Shown here: one piece after another, positions 1-11,200 of the stretch
How positions within the stretch are numbered: position 1 is the first letter of the stretch
Layout: the number at the start of each line of letters is the position of its first letter
Assembly (NCBI RefSeq): GCF_027409185.1
Contig: NC_084463.1
Span: forward strand, 50,896,907 to 50,960,906
Source: Cynocephalus volans
Lineage: Eukaryota; Chordata; Mammalia; Dermoptera; Cynocephalidae
Direction of reading: 5' to 3'
DNA: 64,000 nucleotides
Notes under the pieces: model-generated
Seen by the model: only the letters and a program-made list of their open reading frames with translations
The model's database searches: none
Told to the model about the DNA's origin: nothing
Translations under genes and position numbers: made by a program

Positions 1-155
1 ATTGGGGGACCTCTGTCAAAGCCCTTGGTTTCCAACTAAAGCTCCCAACCCTGGCCAAGGTTGCTGGTCTTCTGTGTGTCACCAGGGGGCTAGGGGTGAT
101 GTGCCACCCCTCGCGGGTGCTGTACCTCATATCCAGAGGGCTCCTGCTCCCACAG

Positions 156-386
156 GACAAGGTGAACAAGCGAAGAGAGTGCATCACGGTGGAGTTTGAG
201 AAGATGGGCCTCTTCCTGGTGGAGGAAAAGCGGAGGCTCCTCCAAGCCCTGAGGAAAGAGGAGGAGGAGATGGTGGCCAGGCTTCAGAAGAGCAAGGCCT
301 TGCTGGATCAGCAGAACCACTCCCTGGAGATGCTGCTGCTGCAGCTGGAGGACAGCAGTGAGCAGGAGCCCCTCCAGATGCTGCAG
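156..386 (+). CDS. TRIM17: TRIM17 coiled-coil exon
   Basis: 231-bp phase 0-0 exon between cccacag and gtgagg. It encodes 77 residues of charged alpha-helical coil (DKVNKRREC... to LQMLQ) used for antiparallel TRIM dimerisation. The length is identical to the matching exon of TRIM11 at 10199-10429. Bases 1-155 are the end of the preceding intron. Confidence 0.92.
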
Positions 387-3284
387 GTGAGGCCAGAGGG
401 GCTTGGTGGGCAGCCACAGCCAGGCAGGGATTGCAGGTCATGTGGGGTCAGGCAGCAGCTAATCTAATCACCATGGTTCACCTGTTTAAATGTCCTGGCA
501 TGGAGGCATGGCATGAGGAGGTGAGGGTGGCCCAGGCATGGTGTGGGTGGGCTGAACTTGGGGAACAAAAGCAGCCCAGCAGGGAAAAGCTCTGTCTTAG
601 CTTGGGCTGCTGTAACACAGTGCCCTAGACTGGGTGGCTTAAATAATAGACATTTATTTTCACAGCTCTGGAGGCTAGAAGTCTGAGATCAAGGTGTGGG
701 CAGGGTTGGTTCCTTCTGAGGCCTCCCTCCTTGGCTTGTAGATGGCCATTTTCTTACTGTGTCTTTATGTGGTTGTCTGTGTGTGTGTGTGTGTGTGTCT
801 GTGGCCTAATCTCCACTTAAGGACACCAGTTAGATTGGATTAGGGCTCACCCCAATGAACTCACTTAACCTTAATTACCTTTTTAAAGACCCTATCTCCA
901 AATACAGTCACATTCTGAAGCACTAGGGGTTAGAGCTTCAAACTATGAATTTGGCAGGGGGGGGCACAAGTCAGCCCCTAACAAGCTCCAACCCACCTGG
1001 CATCCAGGTAGGGGATCCCAGGGCATAGATTCACTGTCACAGTGTGGGGAAGGCACACTGGCCTGGATGGCTGCCAGCCCATGATTTGTGGGCAGCAGTG
1101 AGTCACATGGCAGCACCTGATCGTGATGGCTGTGGGGAGTTGGTGTGGATGGCCAGCCTGCCAGGGACAAGCCTGCATGTTGTGGCCCTGAAATGTGGTG
1201 GCAGGGGGGCCATTTCTCCCAGTGCATTGATAACCAGCTCATCCAAGTATTTGGAGTGACTAAAACCTATAGCAAAAAAATACATCCCACACTGCAAGCT
1301 GTTAGATGCACACACGTGCATATTTATACAACCAAAGCAAATACCAAGTGCAGAGTGACTGGGACAGTCCCAGTCTTATGCCTGTTGTCCTGACAGCCTG
1401 TGAGGTTTGTCCTTGATAGAGTCTCCAGTCACTCTAACTGTAATAGTTTGTCTTCTATTAAAAAGCAGCCCATTCACAACCACCAAGCTGGTTTCCTGAC
1501 CCCTTGGAGAGAAAAGCCCCATTTGGAGTCCTGTGCCTCTGTGGCTGCTGGGTGGCTACTCTCCTGAGCAGAAAGCCTTGGCAGGTCACCCACATGAGAT
1601 TCCCATGCCAAGAGTAAGAATTATGCTATGGAAACTAGAAACATAGCCATTGGAAAATATAAATCCCTTGGAGCTTTCAGGCCAGAGATATTAACAATGG
1701 TGCTTGGGATACCTGCAGATTCATGCAGAAACTCCAGAAAATCTCCAGGGGGTTTGGTCGGTTACTCCAGCCTCTCTCCCTCCCCAAACTGCATCCAGTT
1801 GCACCCCTTCCCCCATTTCTCCGCACCCACTTGAGACGGGAGAGGACGCTTGGGATATACTGCTCACCTGCCTAGAAGGGGCAGGAGTGCTGGGCAGCCT
1901 TCTGTGGGCTGAGAGGATGGTTTATGCTTAGGTCAAGCACCTGGGTACCCGGTGGATGTGGGAGGCTGGGGTGGCAGGGAAGGCTCTGGAATGCCTGGGA
2001 GAGGGTGGAGCTCAATTTCTGGGAAGGGAATGCCAGGCAGCGGGGACCAGTCTTGTCCTAAGAAGGGGATGAGATGGAGGGAGCTCTGAGAATCCCTAGA
2101 GCTCGGCCCATTCCCCGCCCTCCCTTCCTGTCTGTTGCAGGATATGAAGGACCTCCTGGGCAGGTATGTAGTCACCTGCGGTGGAGGTGGTGAAGGTGGG
2201 CGAGGGAGGGCTTGGTGTTGGGCTGCAGGGGACAAAGAGACTGTGTCCACTAAAGGAAGAAAAGCCTGACTGTGCTGTACCCAGAGGCCACGCCCCCCAT
2301 CGAGGTCAGGACTGTGTGCAGGGTCCCCGGGCAGATAGAGGTGCTCAAAGCTTTCCAAGGTAAGTGGGGCCCAGAACCAGGATGTCTGACCCCAGATTCT
2401 ATTGGCAATGCCCTGCCCCACCCAGCCCCAGCAGCCACCTGTCTCAGACAGGGCCCATGGGATATTCACTGCGTGCCTTCACAGGATGGCTTTCCTGCAG
2501 GTTCCATTCACTGATGAAGCTAGTGGAGTGGCCCAGATGGTCCCACCCCCGCCCCCATTTCCTCATCACCACCAATATCCACAGTTGGGGACCATTAATT
2601 GACCCCTCGATTCCCAGCTGGACTCAGTGAAGGGGAGGTCTCTGGCGAGTTAGGGAGAAGGGGGACCATGTGGCCATGGGCTGCCCTCTGTCCTCCACCC
2701 CCAACCCCGCACGGCTCACTTCTCTCATGACAGAGGAAGTGGTGCCCGACCCCACCTCTGCATACCCGTACCTCCTCCTGTACGAGAGCCGCCAGAGGTG
2801 CTACCTCAGCACCCCACCCGAGGTTGGCATGCTGCGCAGCAAGGACAGGTTTGTGGCCTACCCCTGTGCTGTGGGCCAGAAGACCTTCTCCTCAGGGAGA
2901 CACTACTGGGAGGTGGGCATGAACCTCATCGGGGACACACTCTGGGCCCTGGGTGTGTGCAGAGACAATGTGAGCAGGAAGGACAGGGTCCCCAAGTCCC
3001 CTGAAAACGGGTTCTGGGTGGTGCAGCTGTCCAAGGATAAGAAATGCTTGTCCACAATGTCCGCCCCCATCCCGGTCACGCTGACTGAGCCTCCCAGCCA
3101 CATGGGCATCTTCCTGGACTTCGAGGCCGGAGAAGTCTCCTTCTACAGTGTGAACGACGGGTCCCACCTGCACACCTACTCTCAGACTGCCTTCCCGGGC
3201 CCATTGCAGCCTTTCTTCTGCCTGGGGGCTCCAAAGTCGGGCCAGATGGTCATCTCCACAGTGACCGTGTGGGTGAAGGGATAG
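156..3284 (+). CDS. TRIM17: TRIM17, 3' part (coiled coil and PRY-SPRY), 4 coding exons in window
   Basis: TRIM17 (TERF/RNF16) is a RING-type E3 ubiquitin ligase; in neurons it has been linked to Mcl-1 turnover and apoptosis (family knowledge). The window holds the last four coding exons: 156-386, 2141-2163, 2256-2359 and 2734-3284. They join in one frame to 302 codons. The RING, B-box and first coil exons must lie before position 1, since the human protein is about 477 residues. The coil exon is rich in Glu, Leu and Lys, and the last exon is a PRY-SPRY domain ending TVWVKG. I identify TRIM17 rather than another TRIM from remembered human sequence ([22 protein letters not shown]) and from TRIM11 lying directly downstream. 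All splice sites are GT-AG and no frame damage is seen. Confidence 0.93.
595..985 (-). repeat. MaLR-type LTR fragment in TRIM17 intron
   Basis: The segment starts tgggctgctgtaacacagtg and holds actgggtggcttaaataata, cacagctctggaggctagaa and a ccaatgaactcacttaacc tail. This is the reverse-strand pattern of MLT1/MST-like mammalian LTRs. A (GT)n run at 779-799 lies inside it. The remainder of the 387-2140 intron shows no gene. Confidence 0.6.
779..799. repeat. (GT)n microsatellite
   Basis: About ten perfect GT units inside the LTR fragment. Confidence 0.85.
2141..2163 (+). CDS. TRIM17: TRIM17 23-bp exon
   Basis: Micro-exon encoding DMKDLLG plus two bases of an Arg codon. It follows tctgttgcag and precedes gtatgt. 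A 23-bp exon at this place is typical of this TRIM subgroup; TRIM11 has the same at 11608-11630. Confidence 0.88.
2256..2359 (+). CDS. TRIM17: TRIM17 exon between coil and SPRY
   Basis: 104-bp exon after a weak acceptor (cactaaag) and before gtaagt. It encodes the linker [15 protein letters not shown] and the conserved [13 protein letters not shown] segment. Its boundaries are fixed by phase (2 in, 1 out) and by alignment with TRIM11 11727-11827, which is 3 bp shorter. Confidence 0.88.
2734..3284 (+). CDS. TRIM17: TRIM17 terminal PRY-SPRY exon
   Basis: Encodes 182 residues: PRY ([12 protein letters not shown]...), then SPRY with [27 protein letters not shown] and [15 protein letters not shown], ending WVKG and TAG at 3282-3284. 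The LDP motif common in PRY segments is replaced here by a PDPTSAYPY run. The domain binds substrate in TRIM ligases. Confidence 0.93.
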
Positions 3285-3434
3285 AGACATGGGCAGGGGG
3301 ACGCTCAGACTGGCCTCGTCTCTATGGAAGGAGGTCCTTCTGCTTACCACAAGCCACCTGCCAGGCTTCTCAGGTATTGCAGTGAGAGCCATCGGCCAGG
3401 CAGGGTGGTTTCTCAAAGTCAAAATGTAATCATG

Positions 3435-3440
3435 ATTAAA
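3435..3440 (+). promoter_or_regulatory. Probable TRIM17 polyadenylation signal (ATTAAA)
   Basis: ATTAAA lies 150 bp after the TRIM17 stop codon. It is the only good signal variant between that stop and the TRIM11 CpG island. The 3' UTR would then be about 170-190 bases long. Confidence 0.5.
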
Positions 3441-4039
3441 ATATTCAAACACTGAGGCTACACTGACAGATGCTTTGTAGAGGAAATTTTCAAGAGTCCA
3501 CAGGCTTCTGAGCGGACTGACTTCTCAATACATATGCACGCCAGGCACAGCGTGGTCTAGTTTTCTTTAGCCATGCCTCCCGCCCCGCCCCACTTTGGAA
3601 TGTCCCTACGTCCTTGGCTCCCTGCTTCCCCGTGGTTTAGTTTACCGTGTAGAGGACAGTCCCAGATGTCCTACGGAAGTTTTATGCATCCCCTCCTCTG
3701 GCTACTGGGTCCTTCGCAGAAGAAAATGAGAAGGACCGGACCTCTAAAGAGCCACAGAGCTGCCCACAACCATCCCCTTCGACCGCTGAAGTTGCACACA
3801 CACGAGCAAAATCCAAAGGAGGTAAGGATTATTTGGGGGCCCCTTTCCCTTCCTCCACAGCCCTTTCATTTCCTAACACCCCCTCTCCACGAACCTCTCC
3901 CCATTCCGCCCCACCCCCCGCAGGGTCAAGGCGCATTAACGGCGCTGTGACAGTCACTAACACCTGAGAATCCGGGAGTCACTGCCAGTCGCTGGGCCAG
4001 GAGGTCCTGTGGAACAACGCGCACCTAACAAAGGGGTCC

Positions 4040-5200
4040 CCAGTGGGGAGAATCTGGGCCCGGTACAGAACGGGTCGCGGTGAGACGCCGCAGACCCGTC
4101 CCCCAGCTCCGGTCACTCTGACCGTAGCCGGCCCGGGCTGGTGTACCAGCCCGCGGGCATCCAAGGACTCCCGTGCTGGGGCGCACGGCCGGAGGATGAG
4201 GACGGAGCGGATGACGGGCACCGAGGACGGCGACGGGCTCCCTTCTTCCTAGCGATGGCCGCGGTGCGCCCCGCCCCGATGCCCCAGCCCCTCTCTGCGC
4301 CCTACACTCCGCGCGGCCAGTGCAGAGGCCGGGCCGCGAGCCCCGGAGCAGCCTGCGTGCGCTCGCGCGGGCGACGGCGGGGACGCCGGGTCACCGGGTG
4401 AACACTCTCCAATTCTGTCCCGCTCGCGGACCGCGTGACAGGCCGCGACCAATCGGAGGCAAAAGCGGGTTGTTTCCAACAACAACAAAAAAAACCCCAG
4501 CCGGCCGCTTCCTGCTTCCGCCGCGACTCCTCTTCCTGCCGGCGTCCGGGAGCCCCGCGCCCCCGGAGTCCAGCGCCCGCGGAGATCGCGCGCCCCGCGC
4601 CACCGCACCGGGGTGCTGCTGCCCGAGTCCCCACGCCCTGCGTCACCACACCCAGAGTCCCGGCGGGGGCCTCCTCTGCCCGACCGCCGCCTTCCTCCGC
4701 TCTACCCGCGCCATGGCGGCCCCCGACCTGTCCACCAACCTCCAGGAGGAGGCCACCTGTGCCATCTGCCTCGACTACTTCACGGACCCGGTGATGACTG
4801 ACTGCGGCCACAACTTCTGCCGCGAGTGCATCCGGCGATGCTGGGGCCAGCCCGAGGGCCCGTACGCGTGCCCCGAGTGCCGCGAGCTGTCCCCTCAGAG
4901 GAACCTGCGGCCCAACCGCCCCCTCGCCAAGATGGCCGAGATGGCGCGGCGCCTGCACCCGCCGTCGCCCGTCCCGCAGGGCGTGTGCGCCGCGCACCGC
5001 GAGCCGCTGGCCGCCTTCTGCGGCGACGAGCTGCGCCTGCTGTGCGCCGCTTGCGAGCGCTCCGGCGAGCACTGGGCGCACCGCGTGCGCCCGCTGCAGG
5101 ACGCGGCCGAAGACCTCAAGGTGCGTCCGGGGGCGGGGCGCGGCGCGTGGAGTCTCCCGGGGACTGGGCGCTGGGGGCGTGGCCTGTTCCGGGCTAGTGG
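4040..5200 (+). promoter_or_regulatory. CpG island and presumed TRIM11 promoter
   Basis: This GC-rich stretch has a high density of CpG, unlike the flanking DNA. It covers the 5' UTR and first coding exon of TRIM11. There is no TATA box near the start, as expected for a CpG-island promoter. A short A-rich run (aacaacaaaaaaaacccc) breaks it near 4480-4500. Bases 3441-4040 between the genes contain nothing I can assign. Confidence 0.7.
4713..5120 (+). CDS. TRIM11: TRIM11 exon 1: RING and B-box
   Basis: 408 bp, 136 codons, beginning [20 protein letters not shown] and ending AAEDLK before gtgcgt. It carries both zinc-binding domains with all ligands intact. Start chosen because it matches the conserved N-terminus and sits in a good Kozak context. 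Confidence 0.97.
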
Positions 5201-8200
5201 GCACAGAGTCACCGGGGGATGGGGGTTCAGAACGCATCCTGTCCCGGGCCGGGGGCCTCGGGGTGCAACCTGTGAGGCCTGGGCAGGGGATTGCCCAGGG
5301 ACTGAGTGTTGGGGGCGTGGCCTGTTCCGGGCCAGGGGGCGCAGAATCGCGGGGTGGGAGGAGGGGAAGGGGCAGGCGGCTCGGAGTGCCGCCGATCTGG
5401 GCCTGGGCAGAGGGACCCAGGGTTTCCCGGGGACGAGGAGCACAGGTTTCAACCTATCGGGGGGTGGGATGGCATGCGAGGCTGCTGGGGGACCCAGGCC
5501 TGCCTCTGTAGGGCACTGGGCTCTAGTCTGGCGGCCTGGGGGAGTGCCTCCGGGAGGTGGAGGCCAAGCGGTTAAGGTGGAATGGCCGTCTGGGGTGGGG
5601 GCGGCGCAGATGTGACCAAGCACTGGCCAGGAAGGAGTTGAGCAAAGGAAAGCAGGAAGAGGACCTCAGAGCAGCCCGCCTTAGATGGTCTCCCTACAGG
5701 TCGCTACTTCTGAACCATCCAGGGTTGTGGGCAGGGCAGAGACCTGCGCTGGGACCAGTGCTTAAGTCCAGGGGAAGCCAGTGCAGTTCCCCAGGCTGGG
5801 AAGAATGGGGGAACAGAGTCATTGCTTCCTTAACTCCCTCCCCCAGGATGTCCGGGGCTGCCCTTGACGTTCTGCTTAAAAACCCACATTCCTCAGCCGA
5901 GGTATTCAGTGAAGGGGCAGCATCTTTCAAACTCTGGACTGTGTCTTGCATTTTGCATCATGGCCAGTTGCATGTATCAGCTGAGAGGTACACCACATCA
6001 ACAGTTCAGCTGCCTTTAAAGTCAGTACTTTGCCAGTCTGTCGCTATCATAGAACAAACTTCTGCCACACCAGAATAAATCTGAGCACGTCCCCCCCCAC
6101 CCCCCCCAACACACACCCGCTTTGGATTTTAGCATGAAGGAGGTTTACAGTCATGTCAGTGGGTTTGTCCACACATGGGTTCTGGTGATTTTTCTTCTCA
6201 CTTTGTCCATGCAGGAATGTCCACACTTCAAACATGTCAGCCCAGGTCCTTTATAACCAAGCACCCTGATTGGTGTAGAAAGTGACCAGCAGCTCTCCAG
6301 AGCTGATGGGATGAAGTCTCATGGGACAGCACTTAAACCTCTTCTATTGCAGGAGAGGAAAAAACTTTACTCTCTTAGGTTCTGTGACTGGGGGCTGTGA
6401 ATTAAACTGACAGAAGACAGGTTAGCAGAAAAGTCATGTAATCTTATTAATATATTTAATTTCATGTGCATGGAGGCTTTTCAGAAAAGAATGGAAAAAC
6501 GGGCCGGCCCGTGGCTCACTCGGGAGAGTGCGGTGCTGATAACACCAAGGCCCCGGGTTCGGATCCCATATAGGGATGGCCGGTTTGCTCACTGGCTGAG
6601 CGTGGTGCTGACAACACCAAGTCAGGGGTTAAGATCCCCTTACTGGTCATCTTTTAAAAAAAAAAAAAAAGAAAGAAGAGAATGGAAAAACCCAAGGAAG
6701 CCCTTAGACTCTGGGGCTTATATTCATATCATTTTAACAAAGGTCGATATATTTTGGAGGAGTGAGTAGACAAAGGAAAGGGGGTTGGGGCTTCTAGGGC
6801 TAATAAATTTGGGGAAAGTGACTAGGAAATATATGGGGGAACTAATGGAAGAGAGGGTTATTAATTTAAGTAAGGTCTGTTCAGGCAGACTCATCTTTGG
6901 TGAATCATATAATCTCTTACTGGAAGAGGGAGGGCGTTTTTCTTGTGGGAAATCCATGCCCTGCTCTTAGGCAGATAGGAGGGCAGAGAGCTCCTCCTGC
7001 ATCTTACTTATGCCGAGGTGGCACATTTTGGGATCGTTTGTTCTCCTCTTCACTAATGCCAGGGCCTACTTTGAGTTAACGCTAGGGAATACCCCAGCAC
7101 ACTGCTTTTACCTGCCCCCAAGGGACTGTTCATCTATTCAGGTCCCCAGGCCATGCCGGACCCCACAGGGTGTGGGGCCTGTTCACTCCAGGACATTTTA
7201 TTCCTTGCCTGGCTGTGACCTGGGTTCGTGGATGAACCAGACCCAGGCAGGGTTCCCCCCAGGGCATGAGCAGAAGAATCCCAGTAAGGCCCGGTGTGAG
7301 GACGCAGCACCGGGGGAAGGAGAGGGGACAGCCCCCAGTTCTCTCTGGACAGTGCATCAGGCAGCCTGGGGAGATGCAACGGGGGGTTACCATAAGATGA
7401 GGGAAGAACCCTGACTTCCAAACTTCTGACCACATTCAGGGTAAGAAGGTTTTCATTCTGACCCCACCACCCACCCAGGGATGTGGCCACTGAAACGAGA
7501 GGTCTTTGCCACGTCGGATGTATTCTAGCATCTTATGTCCTGTTCCATTGTTTTAAAAATGTGACCCTCAAAATCGAAAGTTGAAAAATGCCACAGAGAG
7601 ACCAAGACATTGAGGAGAAGTTGAGGGTGTGCGTGGTGGGGTCGGGATAACGGGCCAGGCCTGAGTTTTCTAGAGGAGTCTGGCAGCAGTGGCTAAGGAG
7701 GCTTGGGGACAGGGGCCCCAGTCTGGGGCTCTTGCTGTGGCCCATGTGGGAGCTGAGCCCAGGCAGGGACAACAGGAGTTTGACACATCTGTGGTGCTCT
7801 TGATGTGCCAGCCATCCTCCATTACAAGGCTGGGATCATATGCTGGCCTGGCCACCCGGGCAGCCTTCCAGAACCTCCCAGCACCTCAGTCCACAGGGCC
7901 CCTAGGTGGTGAGTGTGTCCTAACAGGTTAAGGAACCCTTATAGGCCCTTTTAGGAGACTATTAAGAACACCCAAGCATGCGCCGTCACGTTGGCTTGTT
8001 TATAAGGCTCTCACTGTCTTTCTGGTGTGCACTTGAGAAAAGGTAGAAATGAGAAATCAGGACCAAGGAAACAGAATGTGACCGTGGCCATCCCACAGCC
8101 ACCGTGAAGCTGAACATGCTGCGAGATGCTAAGGGGCCTGCAGAAAAGGTGGGGTGTCTGGTGTCTTCGTCCGTGTGGGTTGCAGGAGCAAAGTACCGCA

Positions 8201-11200
8201 GCCTGGGTGGCTTAAAAGAACAGAAACTTATGGCTCACGTGATCAAGGCGTGGCAGATTCAGCGTCTGGTGAGGACCTGTTTTCTGGTTCATAGATGGTA
8301 TCTTCTCCTTGTGTCCTCACATGGTGGAAGGGATGGGGGAGCTTCCTGGGGTCCATTTTATAACAGCACCAAACCCATTCATGAAGGCTTCACCCTCGTG
8401 ACCTAATCACTTCCCAAAGTCTCCACCTCCTAATATGTTCGCCATAAGAATTAGGATTTCAGCATTGAATTTGGGGAGATACAAACATTACAACCGTCTC
8501 ACTGGGCCTGGCTGGTGCCCTTGGAAGGAAGAGGAGGAAGGGAGGGTGGCATGGAGACAAGGAGACCTCGGCATCTTCAGAGCCAGCTTGGGAGGCAGGG
8601 GGACAGACACTGTGTTTTGTCAAGGGAGCCTGGCCACACAGGGTGGGCAGGGAGCAGGCTGAGGCCTGGCTGGGTGCCCAGCTGGAAGCCCATCTGGTAG
8701 CCTCACAAAGATGGGAGGGCCTGGGATGGAGCAGCAGGGTTGAGAACTGGAAAGACAGCTTCATGCTAGGCAAAGAACAAAACTTGGCCCTGACTGTTGA
8801 TCAAAACTGGGAAAGGGGCTGGGGGCTCTCAGCTTCAGTGGCAACAGGGGGATGCTGCCAGCGAGGAGGGTTTTGTCCCCATTGTTTCTGGAGGAACTTA
8901 GGACAGGAGGTCAGGTGCAAATGGGTGGACTTCTGTGCCCAGAAAACAGGACCCCACGAGGAGGGTCCCGGCGCTGGGCAGGGGTCTCATGGTTCTGCCT
9001 GGTCTCTGTCCCCCCAGGGGAAGCTGGAGAAGTCACTGGAGCACCTGCGGAAGCAGCTGGAGGATGCACTGCTGTTCCAGAAGCAGGCAGAGGAGACCTG
9101 TACCCTGTGGCAGGCAGGTGCTGGGGCTCTGGGGGCTAGGGGTGGTGGGGCAGCAGGTGGGACAGGGGATGATGGCTCGTGCATGCAGGGCCCCATCGAG
9201 GGATGCTGGCCGTTCACACTCACGCTCAGCACCCCCAGGACAAGGCCAGTGGTCACTGCTCCAGATGGGCTCAGCTGTGCCAGCCTGAGGCCAGGCCCAT
9301 GAATACGACAGGGGACTGAGCCTTCCCTGTGTGGACCTATCCTACCTGGCCAGTGGGTATCCCAAACTCAGTACCAAGGAGCTGGGGGGATGCCTGAGTG
9401 TCCACGCTGAAGTCTGGGTATGCTTGGGGTGGTAGATCTACCTGGGTGTTAGATTTAATGGGGTGGGAGGGACTGGGTGGAGGGGGTCTCGGGTGGATTT
9501 GGGGCTCAGGGAGGGACTAGGTGTTGAGGGTCCTGGGGATAAATGTGGTGTCTGGGCAGCTCCGAGTGGTAGATTTGGGGTCTGGCCAGCCCTGGGTGAT
9601 AGATTTTTGCTCTCTGGTGGATTAGGGTACAGCTGGCTTGAATGGTAAATTTGGGTTCAGGGCAGTCCCAGGGGTGGATTTGGAGGCTGGGGAGAGACTG
9701 GGTGGTAGATTTGGGGTATGGGTGGCTCTGGGTGATGGATTTTAGGTCAGTAAAGCCCTGGGGGTGGATTTAGGTCTAGATCATCCGGGGGGGGGTGGAT
9801 TTGAGTCTAGGTAATAACCCCAGGTGGTAGATTTGGGGTTCGTGAAGCCCCAGGGGGTGGATTTGGGTTTAGATAACCCCAGGTGGTGGATTTGGAGGTC
9901 TGGCCAGTCCTGGGTGGTAGATTTGTGGTCTGGCTGGTGGATTAAGTTCCAGCTGGCCTTGAGTGGTAGATTTGGAGTCAGGTAGGCCCCAGTGATGAAT
10001 TTGGGTTTAGATAACCCCGGATGATGGATCTGGGGTCCATGAAGCCCAGGTGATGGCTTTGGGTCTAGATAACCCTGGGTGGTGGGTTGGGATCTGTGAA
10101 GTCCTCAGGGTAGTGGAGTTGTAAGGTCAGTCCGGGATGGTGGGCTGGGGTCCGGCTGCCACCAGCTCGGCTTCAGCTGTCCCCATCTGCGCCCGCAGAT
10201 GATGGTGCAGAGCCAGCGGCAGAACGTGCTGGGTGAGTTTGAGCGTCTGCGCCGCCTGCTGGCCGAGGAGGAGCAGCAGCTGCTGCAGAAGCTGGAGGAG
10301 GAGGAGCTGGAGGTGCTGCCCCGGCTGCGTGAGGGTGCAGCCCGGCTCGGCCAGCAGAGTGCCCAGCTGGCCGAGCTCATTGCCGAGCTGGAGGGCCGCT
10401 GCCAGCTGCCCGCACTGGGGTTGCTGCAGGTGAGCAGGTGGGGGCCTTGCTGCTGGGAGTGGGCACGTGCGGTGGCCTCACCATGCTCCTGGGGACCCAG
10501 AGACAGACGAGACTTGTCAGGTGAAGCATGGAGAAGGAGAAAGTGCAGAAAGCATTGGACAGAGTTTGTCCTGGGCTCAGACACGGGTTGCCAAGGGCCC
10601 AGGAACTGCCATTCTGTATGAGCCTGTTTTCTGTTGCTTATAACAGAATTCCTGAGACTGGGTAGTTTATAAACATGATTTATTTCTTACAGTTTTGGGG
10701 GCTAAGTCCAAGGCCGAGGGCAGAGAGGGAGCGATGCTGAAGAAGCTAGGGGGGTTTTAGGAGGAGGAAGGGTCAACCCAGAAATGTGGACCCAACGGGT
10801 CTGTGTGGAGACACGTTGTGGGCAGGGTTGGTTTCTCCTGAGGCCCCTCTCCTTAGCGTGTAGGTAGCGTCTTCTCCCTTTGTCCTCACATGTTTGTCCC
10901 TCTGTGTGTGTCTGTGTCCTGATCTCCTCTTATAAGGATACCAGTCCTATGGGATTAGGGTCCACCCTGATGACCTCATTTTAATCTAATTTCCTCTTTA
11001 ATAACCCCATCCCCAGATACAGTCATGTTTTGAGATCTCAAGGGTTAGAACTTTGAAGTATGAATCTGGTGGTGGTGGTGGTGGTGGGGACACCCAGTTT
11101 AGCCCATGACACTGAGAAAGATGCTGTCATATTATGAGACAGTGAGACAAGGGAGAGATGGTGAGGCATAGCACTGAGCAGGGGCGCCAGCGGGGCAGGC

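Larger units (their letters stand above)
5346..9017 (+). other. TRIM11 intron 1, remaining part
   Basis: No gene is seen here. The intron holds a poly-C run near 6090-6110, a dimeric CYN-like SINE at 6501-6678 and an LTR fragment at about 8150-8490. The rest is unassigned sequence without coding character. Confidence 0.6.

Noticed and set aside
4302-5237. 311-residue open frame on the - strand over TRIM11 exon 1
   Set aside because: It is antisense to a conserved coding exon in a CpG island. Composition (Arg, Ala, Pro, Gly) is that of a GC-rich shadow frame and no domain is seen.
9114-9119. GT at 9118 as the TRIM11 exon 2 donor
   Set aside because: It would add four bases and break the frame with exon 3, whose acceptor and 231-bp length are firm.
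9420-10140. CRISPR-like array
   Set aside because: Repeats are degenerate and head-to-tail without unique spacers, inside a mammalian intron. It is a minisatellite.
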